Assembly (NCBI GenBank): GCA_016219165.1
Contig: JACRCB010000093.1
Coordinates: 1-20,231 of the forward strand
Length of the DNA stretch: 20,231 nucleotides
Direction: 5' to 3'
Origin: Deltaproteobacteria bacterium
GTDB lineage: Bacteria > Desulfobacterota > GWC2-55-46 > DRQE01
The notes under the pieces are model-generated. The model searched no databases, was not told where the DNA came from, and saw only the letters and a program-made list of their open reading frames with translations. This document shows, piece by piece, positions 7,119 to 14,955 of the stretch; the stretch's first letter is position 1, and the number at the start of each line of letters is the position of its first letter. Position numbers and translations under genes: made by a program.

Positions 7119-8855
7119 TCATCCATTGCCCCTGTAACTTTTTGGATCCGTTACCCTCTCCAGTATCTTCCGGGCAAGTTCTTCTTTCCCTACGGCTTCG
7201 AGTTCTTTAATCAGTTCCCTGGTCGTCTCCCTCGGTTTCCCGGCGTTCAATATCTTTCTGGTGCAATCATCAAGCATCTTCTCCGGGGAGTCAAAAAAGC
7301 CGCTCTCTTTCTTAAGGAGGTTTTCCGCCACAAAACCCCTTATCCGTTCATCCTCTATGGCGTCCAGGAAAAGGGAAGGCTCTTTTTTCCCCTCCCTCAG
7401 GAATGAACCTACGCATCCCGCAACCTCTTTCAGAAACGGGTCCTTAAAAAGAGCGAACGCCTCCCCTGTTTTCTCACTGTAAAGGAGCGGATGCCTCAAT
7501 ATGACCTTCAAAACAGTCGTTTCCGCAAGGTCCGGGGTTGACCTGATTATACCCTTTTTAAGTGTTCCCGACGGAGAAAACCCGCCTTTGGATGCGCCCT
7601 CCATCGCGCTATATACCGCCTTAACCGCTATACCCAGGTCTCTGGACAACCTTTCCGCGTAGTGTCCCCTCTCCGCCGCGTTTTCCACCTTGATAAGATA
7701 AGGTATGGAAGCGTCGAGATACGCCCCCTTGCCGCCGGCCGACCTCATATCGACCTTTTCTTCCAAATCTTTGAGGAAGAACTCCATAATGGGTTCTGCG
7801 GACCCTATCGCCTTTTCCATGGGCCCTTTCCCGTTTTTCTTGAGGAACTCATCCGGGTCGCATCCCGCTGGCAGCGCTACGGCCTTCGCCGGCATATCCG
7901 CATCGAGGAATATATCGAGCCCCCTCAGTGTCGCTTTTTTCCCGGCCTCGTCGCCGTCAAAGAGAGTATAAACGCACCCGGCGTAGGGTTTGAGCCTTCT
8001 TATGTGTTCTTTCGTGAGGGCGGTGCCCATCGTGGCCACACTGTTTGTAAAACCATGCAGGTGGAGCGCCAGAAGGTCGAAGTACCCCTCCACGACAATA
8101 ACATACCCGGTTTTGCCTATCGATTGTTTCGCCTGATGGAAGGCGTATAAGGTTTCGCCTTTTTTAAATACGGGAGATTCGGGCGAGTTAAGATACTTGG
8201 GCTCTCCCCCGTCGATACTCCTTCCGCCAAAACCGACCGTGCGTCCGCCCGTATCCGTTATGGGGAAGATTATCCTTCCCCGGAAATAATCGTAATAGCG
8301 GTCTTCCTTCCTTCCCAGAAGCCCTATCTTCTGCGCCAATTCGCAATTAAACCCCTTTCCCCTCAAATACCCGGTAAGCCTCTCCCACCCCGCCGGGGCA
8401 AAACCTATGGAAAATCTCTCCAGAATCCCGCCCTCGTAGCCCCTCTCTTTAAGGTATCTCCGTGCCTTCTCACCCGCCGGGCTCCTGAGTTCTTTCATGA
8501 AGAATTCCGCCGCCGCCGCGAGTAAGGAATAAACCTCTTCCCTCTTGTCTCCGGCGGCATGTTTTTCCTCGACTATCTTTATGCCGTACCTCCCGGCCAA
8601 GTGCTTAAGGGCGTCGGGAAAAGAAAACCCCTCGTGCTTCATGAGGAATGTTATAACGCTCCCTCCGGTATTGCAGCCGAAACAATAGAATATCTTCTTT
8701 TCATCATTCACCGTAAAAGAGGGGGTCTTCTCGGAGTGGAAGGGGCAGAGCCCCAGATAATTTTTCCCCTTCTTCCGGAGCGGCACTGACTCGGATATGA
8801 CATCGACTATGTCGGCCCTCTCTCGTATCTCCTCTATCTTCGATTGAGATATCAT
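7119..8855 (-). CDS. dnaG: DNA primase DnaG
   Basis: This is a 578-residue primase that synthesises RNA primers at the replication fork. The CHC2 zinc-binding domain is at the N-terminus, with Cys37, His40, Cys58 and Cys61 (CPFH, FYCFGC). The catalytic core with a TOPRIM fold follows: VIVVEGYFDLLALH at about 250-265 supplies the conserved Glu and LFDGDEAGKKA the Asp-x-Asp metal site. A C-terminal helicase-binding region of about 140 residues is present but weakly conserved, as is usual. Length is close to E. coli DnaG. It starts 28 nt after mutS2 and is followed 69 nt later by rpoD. No terminator or strong promoter is visible in either gap. Confidence 0.97.
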   Translation of the reverse strand: MISQSKIEEIRERADIVDVISESVPLRKKGKNYLGLCPFHSEKTPSFTVNDEKKIFYCFGCNTGGSVITFLMKHEGFSFPDALKHLAGRYGIKIVEEKHAAGDKREEVYSLLAAAAEFFMKELRSPAGEKARRYLKERGYEGGILERFSIGFAPAGWERLTGYLRGKGFNCELAQKIGLLGRKEDRYYDYFRGRIIFPITDTGGRTVGFGGRSIDGGEPKYLNSPESPVFKKGETLYAFHQAKQSIGKTGYVIVVEGYFDLLALHLHGFTNSVATMGTALTKEHIRRLKPYAGCVYTLFDGDEAGKKATLRGLDIFLDADMPAKAVALPAGCDPDEFLKKNGKGPMEKAIGSAEPIMEFFLKDLEEKVDMRSAGGKGAYLDASIPYLIKVENAAERGHYAERLSRDLGIAVKAVYSAMEGASKGGFSPSGTLKKGIIRSTPDLAETTVLKVILRHPLLYSEKTGEAFALFKDPFLKEVAGCVGSFLREGKKEPSLFLDAIEDERIRGFVAENLLKKESGFFDSPEKMLDDCTRKILNAGKPRETTRELIKELEAVGKEELARKILERVTDPKSYRGNG

Positions 8856-8883
8856 CTTTTTAAACCCCGCACCCCTCTATCCG

Positions 8884-11214
8884 TCACTTAATCTCCACAA
8901 CGGTAACGCCGGGTCTATTCTCAAGCGGGTCCCTGTCGGCAAAACCCCCTACAAGCGGATTCCCTCCGAGGTAAGCGTGGAGCGCTTTCCTCAGTCTTCC
9001 CGTGCCCACGCCATGCACCAGTTCCACCCTCTCGATTCCGTTCAAGTGAGCGTCATCGATAAACCTCGCGGCCTCTTTTATCGCCTCTTCAGCCCTCATC
9101 CCTATTAGATTCAGGGTGGAGGGTGTCCGCCCCCCGTTAATGGAATGGAACCCTCTTCCCTTCGAACCATCCTTTGGCTCAGGCGCAACCTTTTTGAGAT
9201 TCTCCCATCTTGCCCATACCCTGAGACTGCCTGCGGCCACCTCACAGGTCTTCCGTCCTTCGTCCACCCTCAGGACAACCCCGCGGCGAAGGCTTCCGGG
9301 TATCTCAACGCTGTCGCCTGCAGAGGGTTTGGAGGTTACCCCCCCATGGAAGAGAACGTCTAAAACTCTCTCTTTTACCGCCTCGACCGCGGCCTTCCCC
9401 GACCCCGACCCACCCTTCGGGTGGGTGCCCCGCCCCTCCTTTGCCTTCCCGATTGTTTCTTTGATGTCGCTCTCGGCCTTCTCTATTATAGATTCAATCT
9501 TTTTACGGGCATTATCAAGAAGAATCTTTCTATCGTCTCTAAGCCTCGACAGGGCCTTGTCCCTTTTCTCTTCCATACCCTCGAGTTTCTCTCTCAAGGC
9601 TCGAACCCTCTCCCTCTCCTCCTCCACCCTTAAGATACTCTCCGTGTAAAAGCCCTCCCCGCCCGTAAGCCTCGCCTTCGCCCTCACGATAATATCCCCG
9701 GGGATGCCGAACTTTTCGGCTATCTTAAGCCCGTAACTCTCCCCCGGAACGCCGTAACGGACGGTATAGCGGGGCATTAATGTCTTCTCGTCGAACTCAA
9801 CCGAGGCGTTCTCGAAGTCCGCATCCGTTGCGGCATACGCCTTAAGCAGATTTAAATGTGTCGTGACCACGGTGGAAGCCCCTTTCTCCTTAAGTTTCTC
9901 CAATATCGAAAGGGCGAGGACGCTTCCCTCGGAGGGGTCTGTCCCGACCCCTATTTCGTCTATGAGGACGAGCGTGTCTCTGCCCCCTTTGCCGAGTATC
10001 AAGGAGAGGCGCTGGATGTGGCCGGAAAATGTGCTCAGGTCATCCGTTATATTCTGCCTGTCCCCTATTTCGGCAAATACCTCGCTAAAAAAGGGGGCCT
10101 CGCTTGCGCCCTCGGCGGGTATCGGGATGCCCGACTGGCACATGAGTATCAAAAGGCCGAGGGTCTTCAGCGCTACGGTCTTGCCCCCCGCGTTGGCGCC
10201 TGATATTACGAGCACCCTCTTTGCCCCCCCCATTACAAGGTCAACCGGTATAACCCTTCCCCCTCCCCTCTTTTCCTTAAATACGAGTATAGGGTGCCTT
10301 GCGCCGATGAATTTTATGCCCCCCTCCTTCTTCAACGCGGGCATAACCCCGTTTACCTCTTTTTTAAAGACGGCCTTTGCCTGACTTAAGTCGAGCGCCG
10401 CGACGGTTTCGAGGTCGCTTAAGATTGTATCCCTCTCCGTAAGGAGTTTTGAGGAGACCTCCCTTAATATCTCCACCTCCTCTTCCTTTTCCTCCTTTTT
10501 CAGTATGGCGAGGCGGTTATTTATCTCAACGGTCTCCATGGGCTCTATGAAGTACGTAGAGCCGCTTGCGGACCTGCCGAGGACTATGCCCTTGAAATGC
10601 TCGTGATGGCCCGCCTTTACGCACAGCACATAACGGTCGTCCCTTACGGTATAGAGTTCTTCCATGAGGCTCGCGGTGAACCTTTTTTTCCTTATAAGTT
10701 CCTCGACCGTCTTCCTCAAACGCTCTTTGAGCGCGGCCATCGAGTTCCTTATATTGAAGAGGGACTGTGTTGAATCGTCTTTTATATTCCCGTTATCGTC
10801 GATGAGCCTTTCAAGTTCCGTATGGATAGAGCGCGGGGTGGAAAGAGAATCTATCCTAAAGGTTATAATGGGGCAGGCGTTTTTCAAGGAAGGGTTTGAA
10901 AAGTTCTTTAACGAACCAATCCCCTCTACGGCGCGCTTTATTTCGAGAAGTTCTTCGGGGAGCAAGTACGCGCCGGGCTTAAGCCTCTTTAGAAACCCCC
11001 TTATATCGCTTATCCCGCCGAGCGGAAGAGGAGAGTTACGGTTAAGTAGCGATACGGCTTCCTTCGTTTCCCTGTAGGATTGTTCGACCTTAAGGATATC
11101 GTTAAAAGGCCTGAGTCCCCGGATGAGTTCCCTGCCGAGGGGAGTCAGCGCGAAGCCCTCGAGTCCGCTCAATACCGCCGTGTATTCAAGCGCTGAAAGG
11201 GTAATCTCATCCAT
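8884..11214 (-). CDS. mutS2: MutS2 ATPase with C-terminal Smr domain
   Basis: This is a 776-residue MutS2. The core and clamp regions occupy residues 1-330. Walker A is GANAGGKT at 339-346, with Walker B in TLVLIDEIGVGTDPSEGS. A long charged coiled coil (about 520-600) leads to a KOW-like linker and the Smr domain at about 700-776. MutS2 lacks the mismatch-recognition domain; members suppress recombination or rescue collided ribosomes in different bacteria. The Smr HGxG motif is intact (HGVG at 734), but the usual LDLRG reads LNLIG, so the first Smr motif has lost its Asp and Arg. A palindrome encoding part of GRGTHPKGG lies in the linker at about residue 597. The start is an ATG 6 nt after the NIF3 gene, preceded by AGGTAGGGG. 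Confidence 0.95.
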   Translation of the reverse strand: MDEITLSALEYTAVLSGLEGFALTPLGRELIRGLRPFNDILKVEQSYRETKEAVSLLNRNSPLPLGGISDIRGFLKRLKPGAYLLPEELLEIKRAVEGIGSLKNFSNPSLKNACPIITFRIDSLSTPRSIHTELERLIDDNGNIKDDSTQSLFNIRNSMAALKERLRKTVEELIRKKRFTASLMEELYTVRDDRYVLCVKAGHHEHFKGIVLGRSASGSTYFIEPMETVEINNRLAILKKEEKEEEVEILREVSSKLLTERDTILSDLETVAALDLSQAKAVFKKEVNGVMPALKKEGGIKFIGARHPILVFKEKRGGGRVIPVDLVMGGAKRVLVISGANAGGKTVALKTLGLLILMCQSGIPIPAEGASEAPFFSEVFAEIGDRQNITDDLSTFSGHIQRLSLILGKGGRDTLVLIDEIGVGTDPSEGSVLALSILEKLKEKGASTVVTTHLNLLKAYAATDADFENASVEFDEKTLMPRYTVRYGVPGESYGLKIAEKFGIPGDIIVRAKARLTGGEGFYTESILRVEEERERVRALREKLEGMEEKRDKALSRLRDDRKILLDNARKKIESIIEKAESDIKETIGKAKEGRGTHPKGGSGSGKAAVEAVKERVLDVLFHGGVTSKPSAGDSVEIPGSLRRGVVLRVDEGRKTCEVAAGSLRVWARWENLKKVAPEPKDGSKGRGFHSINGGRTPSTLNLIGMRAEEAIKEAARFIDDAHLNGIERVELVHGVGTGRLRKALHAYLGGNPLVGGFADRDPLENRPGVTVVEIK
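9408..9426. repeat. GC-rich palindrome inside mutS2
   Basis: ACCCACCC (9408-9415) and GGGTGGGT (9419-9426) form a perfect 8-bp stem around a 3-nt loop. It lies in the low-constraint linker of mutS2 between coiled coil and Smr domain. Read on the minus strand it aligns with the hairpin at bases 1-24: same ACCCA start, GAA loop core and TGGGTCGG end, with a C:G to T:A change on both sides of the stem. Confidence 0.6.
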
Positions 11215-11220
11215 GCCCCC

Positions 11221-12177
11221 CTACCTCTGGTTGCCCTGAATTCTCCTGAAACCGGAACATTCGAGGACCTCGACCCCTTCTATAATACTATCGAGCACGA
11301 GATTCATCCCGATATTGTCGCTCGAGATATGTCCCGCTATAACGACGTTTATGTGGTTTTTCTCCGCCTCTTTCCTGTGGTCCTCGCTTATGTGCATGCC
11401 GACTATGGTGCCGATACCGGCGGTCGAGAGCCCCTCGTATATCTTCTTACTCCCTCCCGTGCCGCCGGTCATGTCCACAAATATCCCGCCGGCCCTTCTC
11501 TTTTCAGAACCCACGACGACCTTTGGGCCCGCGGCCTCGCCCGTTCCCGCGCGGTATTCGGGTATACCGGAAAGTATCTCGAGCACATCGGACACGTAAG
11601 CGGGCTTTTTTTCGTCGAAGAGTTTCTGCAGGTAATTCGCAACCGCATTGTCCGCGGGGGTGTGGATGCACATAAAGGGCATGTCCAACAACCTTGCGCA
11701 ATCTACCGCCCTCATGTGGTTTACGGGGAGGAGCTTTCTTTCAACCTCCCTTATCCTCTCTTCCATCAGGTCTTCCGCAACATGGATGGGCACCCCGTAT
11801 TTCAATAATAACCCCGCCTGCATGCCCATTACCTCATATAGGGCGGCCATGGCCCTGCCCTCGGGGTGGTGGGAGATGACGAGGTCGATGGGTCTGCCAT
11901 TCTCTCTAAGCCTGTCCGCGAGCAGCAACTCTTGCGACTCCATATCTATCCCCACAAGCGCCCTTTTTGCCTCTCTTTCGGGGTCTCCGTAGAGTATGCG
12001 GGTGTCGGAATAGGGGTTTGAAAGCCGCTCCGCATCAAACCATTTTCCCTTTTTTTCCTTGAGTTCGTCGAATTCCTTCTTCGCCCTTTTAAGGTCTTCC
12101 CTGACCTCGTCCTGCCCCCGGGGGTCGAGTTCCATCCCCAAACTCAAGGCCCTGCGGTAGATATCTTTTATCTTCAT
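11221..12177 (-). CDS. NIF3-family (NGG1p-interacting factor 3-like) metalloprotein, long divergent form
   Basis: This 318-residue protein belongs to a divergent NIF3 subfamily rather than the short YbgI/YqfO type. Candidate metal ligands are visible in order: SHHPEGRA, CIHTPADN, GMHISEDH and AGHISSDN. These are spread over two halves, as in NIF3 proteins that hold a dinuclear metal site. A charged helical segment (residues about 20-55) precedes the first conserved block (VGIDMESQELLLADRL). Function is unproven; NIF3 homologues are proposed metal-dependent hydrolases or metal-binding proteins. I chose the ATG at 12177, because longer starts run back through an inverted repeat at 12210-12237 and add no recognisable sequence. 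GGAG lies 11 nt before it. The gene ends 6 nt before mutS2 and is probably cotranscribed with it. Confidence 0.8.
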   Translation of the reverse strand: MKIKDIYRRALSLGMELDPRGQDEVREDLKRAKKEFDELKEKKGKWFDAERLSNPYSDTRILYGDPEREAKRALVGIDMESQELLLADRLRENGRPIDLVISHHPEGRAMAALYEVMGMQAGLLLKYGVPIHVAEDLMEERIREVERKLLPVNHMRAVDCARLLDMPFMCIHTPADNAVANYLQKLFDEKKPAYVSDVLEILSGIPEYRAGTGEAAGPKVVVGSEKRRAGGIFVDMTGGTGGSKKIYEGLSTAGIGTIVGMHISEDHRKEAEKNHINVVIAGHISSDNIGMNLVLDSIIEGVEVLECSGFRRIQGNQR

Positions 12178-12209
12178 AATGGTGTAGTCTCCGGGTATCA
12201 ACCTCAAAC

Positions 12210-12237
12210 TGTTTCGGTGTGAGGACACACCGAAACA
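12210..12237. repeat. Perfect 12-bp inverted repeat upstream of the NIF3 gene
   Basis: TGTTTCGGTGTG (12210-12221) and CACACCGAAACA (12226-12237) are perfect complements around a 4-nt loop. The repeat lies in the 89-nt gap between the yqeY stop and the NIF3 start. No T-run follows on either strand, so it is not a standard intrinsic terminator. An operator, an RNA-processing hairpin or a mobile palindrome are possible. Confidence 0.75.
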
Positions 12238-12266
12238 TCTAGGGCTCTGCTCCGTCGTCGAGCGGT

Positions 12267-12716
12267 TTAAGACCCTGAAAGCACGCCCTTTACAATCTCC
12301 TGAACCAGTTTGCCGTCCGCCCTGCCCTTTACCTTCTCCATAACCGCCTTCATCAATCTCCCCATATCCTTAATGGCGGCGGCGCCGGTCTCCTCAGCCG
12401 CCTTTTTAACGGCATCCCTTATCTCCGCCTCGGAAAGTTGCGCCGGCATGAAACCCCTTAATATCTCAAGTTCCTTTTCCTCTTTCTCCGCCAATTCCTC
12501 CCTTCCCCCTTTTTTAAACTGCTCTATCGATTCGAGCCTCTGCTTGGAGAGGGTGGAGAGAACCCCCCATAGTTCTTCGTCCGTAATCTCCCTCCTTAAG
12601 TCTATCTCCTTATTCTTTACGGCGGCGAGCAAGAACCTGATGGTGGAAAGCCTCAGTTTTTCGCCTGACTTCATGGCCTTTACCATCTCATCGGTAATCG
12701 TTTTCTTTAGACTCAT
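12267..12716 (-). CDS. yqeY: GatB/YqeY-domain protein
   Basis: This 149-residue all-helical protein matches the stand-alone YqeY family at full length. It has a typical opening (ITDEMVKAMKSGEKLRLSTIRFLLAAVKNKEID), the central ESIEQFKKGGREEL block, and the C-terminal KVKGRADGKLVQEIVKGVL. The fold is shared with the tail domain of GatB, the tRNA-dependent amidotransferase subunit that contacts tRNA, but the role of free YqeY is not established. In many proteobacteria yqeY sits between rpsU and dnaG-rpoD; here it is in the same broad cluster, but mglA rather than rpsU precedes it. A strong GGGGGGAGG is placed just before the ATG. Confidence 0.93.
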   Translation of the reverse strand: MSLKKTITDEMVKAMKSGEKLRLSTIRFLLAAVKNKEIDLRREITDEELWGVLSTLSKQRLESIEQFKKGGREELAEKEEKELEILRGFMPAQLSEAEIRDAVKKAAEETGAAAIKDMGRLMKAVMEKVKGRADGKLVQEIVKGVLSGS

Positions 12717-12735
12717 ATCCTCCCCCCAACGGAAA

Positions 12736-12764
12736 TTTTTTTCGGGAACTTCCCGGCAAAAAAA
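12736..12764. repeat. T7/A7-flanked inverted repeat between mglA and yqeY
   Basis: A run of seven T (12736-12742) and a run of seven A (12758-12764) flank a CGGGA/TCCCG stem with a 3-nt loop, leaving a 2-nt bulge. It fills part of the 60-nt gap between mglA and yqeY. On the minus strand the T-run comes before the GC stem, so it does not have terminator geometry. Confidence 0.5.
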
Positions 12765-12776
12765 CAGACCCTTCCC

Positions 12777-13364
12777 TCAAGCCCCTTTCTTGATTTCCGT
12801 AAGCACGAATTTAACAACGGTCTTCAATGTCTCGAAGACCCCCATCCCGTTCATGGCCACCGCCTCGAAGTCCGGAATCCCGTCCACGTTCAGTATCTTT
12901 TTCATCTCGGATACGGGCACACAGTTGGGGATGTCGCGTTTATTGTACTGGATTACGCAGGGTATCGCCTTCAGGTCGTAGCCGTGCTCATCGATGTTTG
13001 TTTTCATGTTGTCGAGGCTTTCGATATTGGCGTCCATCCTCTCGACCTGGGAGTCCGCCACGAACACAATCCCGTCAACCCCCTTGAGGATCAATTTTCT
13101 CGATGCGTCGTAGAATATCTGCCCCGGCACCGTATAGAGATGAAAACGCGTCTTGAACCCTTTTATGTCGCCGAGCGAGAGGGGGAGAAAATCGAAAAAA
13201 AGCGTCCTCTCGCTTTCGGTGGCGAGAGAAATCATCTTGCCTCTGGACCCCGGCCTTGTCTTCCTGTAGATGTAGCTTAAGTTTGTGGTCTTGCCGCAGA
13301 GGCCAGGCCCGTAGTAGACGATCTTACAGTTTATCTCCCGCGCCGAATAGTTGATGAATGACAT
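12777..13364 (-). CDS. mglA: MglA-type small Ras-like GTPase
   Basis: This is a 195-residue GTPase, the same length as Myxococcus MglA, and the N-terminus (MSFINYSAREINCKIVYYGP) is nearly the same as I remember it. The P-loop GPGLCGKT is at 19-26, the switch region includes YTVPGQ around 77-82, and the guanine-specificity motif NKRD is at 141-144. In Myxococcus, GTP-bound MglA marks the leading pole and drives motility machines, while MglB is its GTPase-activating partner. A longer in-frame start at 13460 adds 32 residues but would begin inside an inverted repeat and has no family support. The chosen ATG lacks a clear Shine-Dalgarno. It lies 127 nt after mglB, an unusually long gap for such a pair. 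Confidence 0.95.
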   Translation of the reverse strand: MSFINYSAREINCKIVYYGPGLCGKTTNLSYIYRKTRPGSRGKMISLATESERTLFFDFLPLSLGDIKGFKTRFHLYTVPGQIFYDASRKLILKGVDGIVFVADSQVERMDANIESLDNMKTNIDEHGYDLKAIPCVIQYNKRDIPNCVPVSEMKKILNVDGIPDFEAVAMNGMGVFETLKTVVKFVLTEIKKGA

Positions 13365-13441
13365 TGGCCGTTTAAATGCACGCCCCTGAGGCGGCAGGGT
13401 ATCAAAACCCGCCCCCTGCATATCTTGACGGGATGGCAGGC

Positions 13442-13470
13442 TCCACTTGCCTCGAAGCATTGCAAGTGGA
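13442..13470. repeat. 9-bp inverted repeat between mglB and mglA
   Basis: TCCACTTGC (13442-13450) is the exact complement of GCAAGTGGA (13462-13470), with an 11-nt loop. It lies in the 127-nt mglB-mglA gap, close after the mglB stop. No T-run follows on the minus strand. It could act as an mRNA-processing or stability element that adjusts the MglB:MglA ratio, but this is inference. Confidence 0.65.
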
Positions 13471-13491
13471 AGCGGAAGGTTATCCGGAAGG

Positions 13492-13971
13492 TCAGTGGAA
13501 CAGGTTCTCTATATCCTCGTCCGTAATCTCTTCCAGAAGGCTTTCCTTTGCCGTCGAGGATTCCACCCTCTTCAGTATCTTATCGAGGCAGTTCGTGAGT
13601 TCCTCGCTCGCCCTCCTCACCCTCAACCTCACAAGCCCGAGACTCGACCTCTCGTCGAATATCACAACCAGTATAACCCTCTGCCCCACTATCGAGATAT
13701 GGATGTTGTCTTTTTCGCCTTCGTGGAAGAGTATGGAAAATTCCTTCTCCCCTATGAGTTTGGCGAGCCCCCCCGTTGCCGCGATGTTCCCGGCGGTAAG
13801 GGAGGCCAGAGAAGTTGAATCTATATCCCTCGTATCCCCACTCGATGAAATCAGTTGCCCGTCCTTGTCTACGAGGTAAACACTCTTTGCGTTTGAGTCC
13901 CGAAGGAGCCGTTCTATTATGTCGGATATTTCCTTCAGTTCCTCCTCAAACATCACAAGCGAGGATCCCAT
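13492..13971 (-). CDS. mglB: MglB-type Roadblock/LC7 domain protein
   Basis: This 159-residue protein equals the length of Myxococcus MglB and shares its hallmark segments: NAKSVYLVDKDGQLISSSG, SLASLTAGNIAATGGLAKLI and RVILVVIFDERSSLGLVRLR. It is one Roadblock/LC7 domain (about 20-125) with a C-terminal helical tail ending in an acidic EEITDEDIENLF. MglB dimers act as the GTPase-activating protein of MglA and sit at the lagging pole. The first ATG is supported because Myxococcus MglB starts in the same register, although a Met at residue 7 is possible. It follows porB by 36 nt and precedes mglA. No motility or pilus genes are in the window, so the output is unknown. Confidence 0.95.
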   Translation of the reverse strand: MGSSLVMFEEELKEISDIIERLLRDSNAKSVYLVDKDGQLISSSGDTRDIDSTSLASLTAGNIAATGGLAKLIGEKEFSILFHEGEKDNIHISIVGQRVILVVIFDERSSLGLVRLRVRRASEELTNCLDKILKRVESSTAKESLLEEITDEDIENLFH

Positions 13972-14007
13972 GTATAAACCCCTTTTTATGATACCGGACG
14001 CCTTCTT

Positions 14008-14943
14008 TTAAAAGACATGCTTCCCGTCCATCTCAAGAAGCCTTTGCCACTCGGCATCTATCCTTTTCTGGGTCTCTTCGAGGAGCCATTTATTCTCCGG
14101 CATGAAAAGGTGCTTGAACCTGCCCTGTATCTTAAGCCACTCCTCGATGGGTCTTTTCTCCTTGGGTTTGTATGTGACCCTCAAGACCCCGTTTTCCACC
14201 TCGTAAAGGGGCCAGTAACATGTATCCACGGCGAGTTGGGCCGCGGTTATGCTCTCCTCCGATTTCGTATACCACCCGAGGGGGCAGGGGGAAATGATAT
14301 TGAGGAACGCGGGGCCTCCGCAATTAAACGCCTTGGCGCCCTTCTTTTCGAGGTCCCTCCAGTTGTGCGGGGACGCCTGGGCCGCATACGGAATATTGTG
14401 CGCGACGACTATCTTCGTAAGGTCCTTTCTCCACTCCTTTTTGCCTTTTCTGACCTCCCCCGCAGGAGAGGTGGTGGTTGCCGAGCCGAACGGCGTTGCG
14501 CTGGAGCGCTGGATTCCGGTATTCATGTAGGCGCCGTTATCATAGCAGACATAGACGAAATTATGCCCCCTCTCGAGCGCCCCGGAAAGGGCCTGGAAAC
14601 CTATGTCGTATGTGCCGCCGTCTCCGCCTATGGCGAGGAATTTTATCTCTTTATCGGCCGGGATATTCCCCCTTCTTTTCATGGCCTTGTATGCGCTCTC
14701 TATGCCGCTTATCGTCGCCGCCGCGTTCTCGAATGCGGAATGTATCCACGGTATCCTCCACGCGGTGTAAGGGAATATGCTGGTGCCGACCTCAAGGCAT
14801 CCCGTTGCGGTCGTGGCCACGACCGGAGAGCCCGCGCTCCTTAAAATAAGCCTTACAATCGGGGGAATGCCGCACCCGGCGCACAGCCTGTGTCCGCCGG
14901 AGAACAGTTCTTTCTTTGCCGAGAGTTCTTTGAGTGTAGCCAC
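14008..14943 (-). CDS. porB: 2-oxoacid (pyruvate) ferredoxin oxidoreductase, beta subunit
   Basis: This 311-residue subunit holds the thiamine diphosphate and proximal [4Fe-4S] cluster of PFOR, which converts pyruvate, CoA and oxidised ferredoxin to acetyl-CoA, CO2 and reduced ferredoxin. The four cluster ligands known from Desulfovibrio PFOR can all be placed: Cys21 and Cys24 (CAGC), Cys49 (TGCLE) and Cys220 (SPCPLGW). The diphosphate-binding GDGGTYDIGFQAL starts near 108, and YDNGAYMNTGIQRS follows. The start codon is GTG, preceded by AAGGGGG. It lies 12 nt after porA and is the last gene of the por set. Specificity for pyruvate rather than another 2-oxoacid is inferred from overall similarity to PorB. 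Confidence 0.9.
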   Translation of the reverse strand: MATLKELSAKKELFSGGHRLCAGCGIPPIVRLILRSAGSPVVATTATGCLEVGTSIFPYTAWRIPWIHSAFENAAATISGIESAYKAMKRRGNIPADKEIKFLAIGGDGGTYDIGFQALSGALERGHNFVYVCYDNGAYMNTGIQRSSATPFGSATTTSPAGEVRKGKKEWRKDLTKIVVAHNIPYAAQASPHNWRDLEKKGAKAFNCGGPAFLNIISPCPLGWYTKSEESITAAQLAVDTCYWPLYEVENGVLRVTYKPKEKRPIEEWLKIQGRFKHLFMPENKWLLEETQKRIDAEWQRLLEMDGKHVF

Positions 14944-14955
14944 AAATCCCCCTTC

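Noticed and set aside
13984..14007. Possible promoter (TATCAT) before mglB
   Set aside because: There is no acceptable -35 box at 16-18 nt and the gap to porB is only 36 nt, so readthrough is simpler.
14017..14844. Plus-strand open frame (275 codons) opposite porB
   Set aside because: The protein is rich in Arg, Gly and Pro with no family features; porB on the other strand has all expected ligands and motifs.
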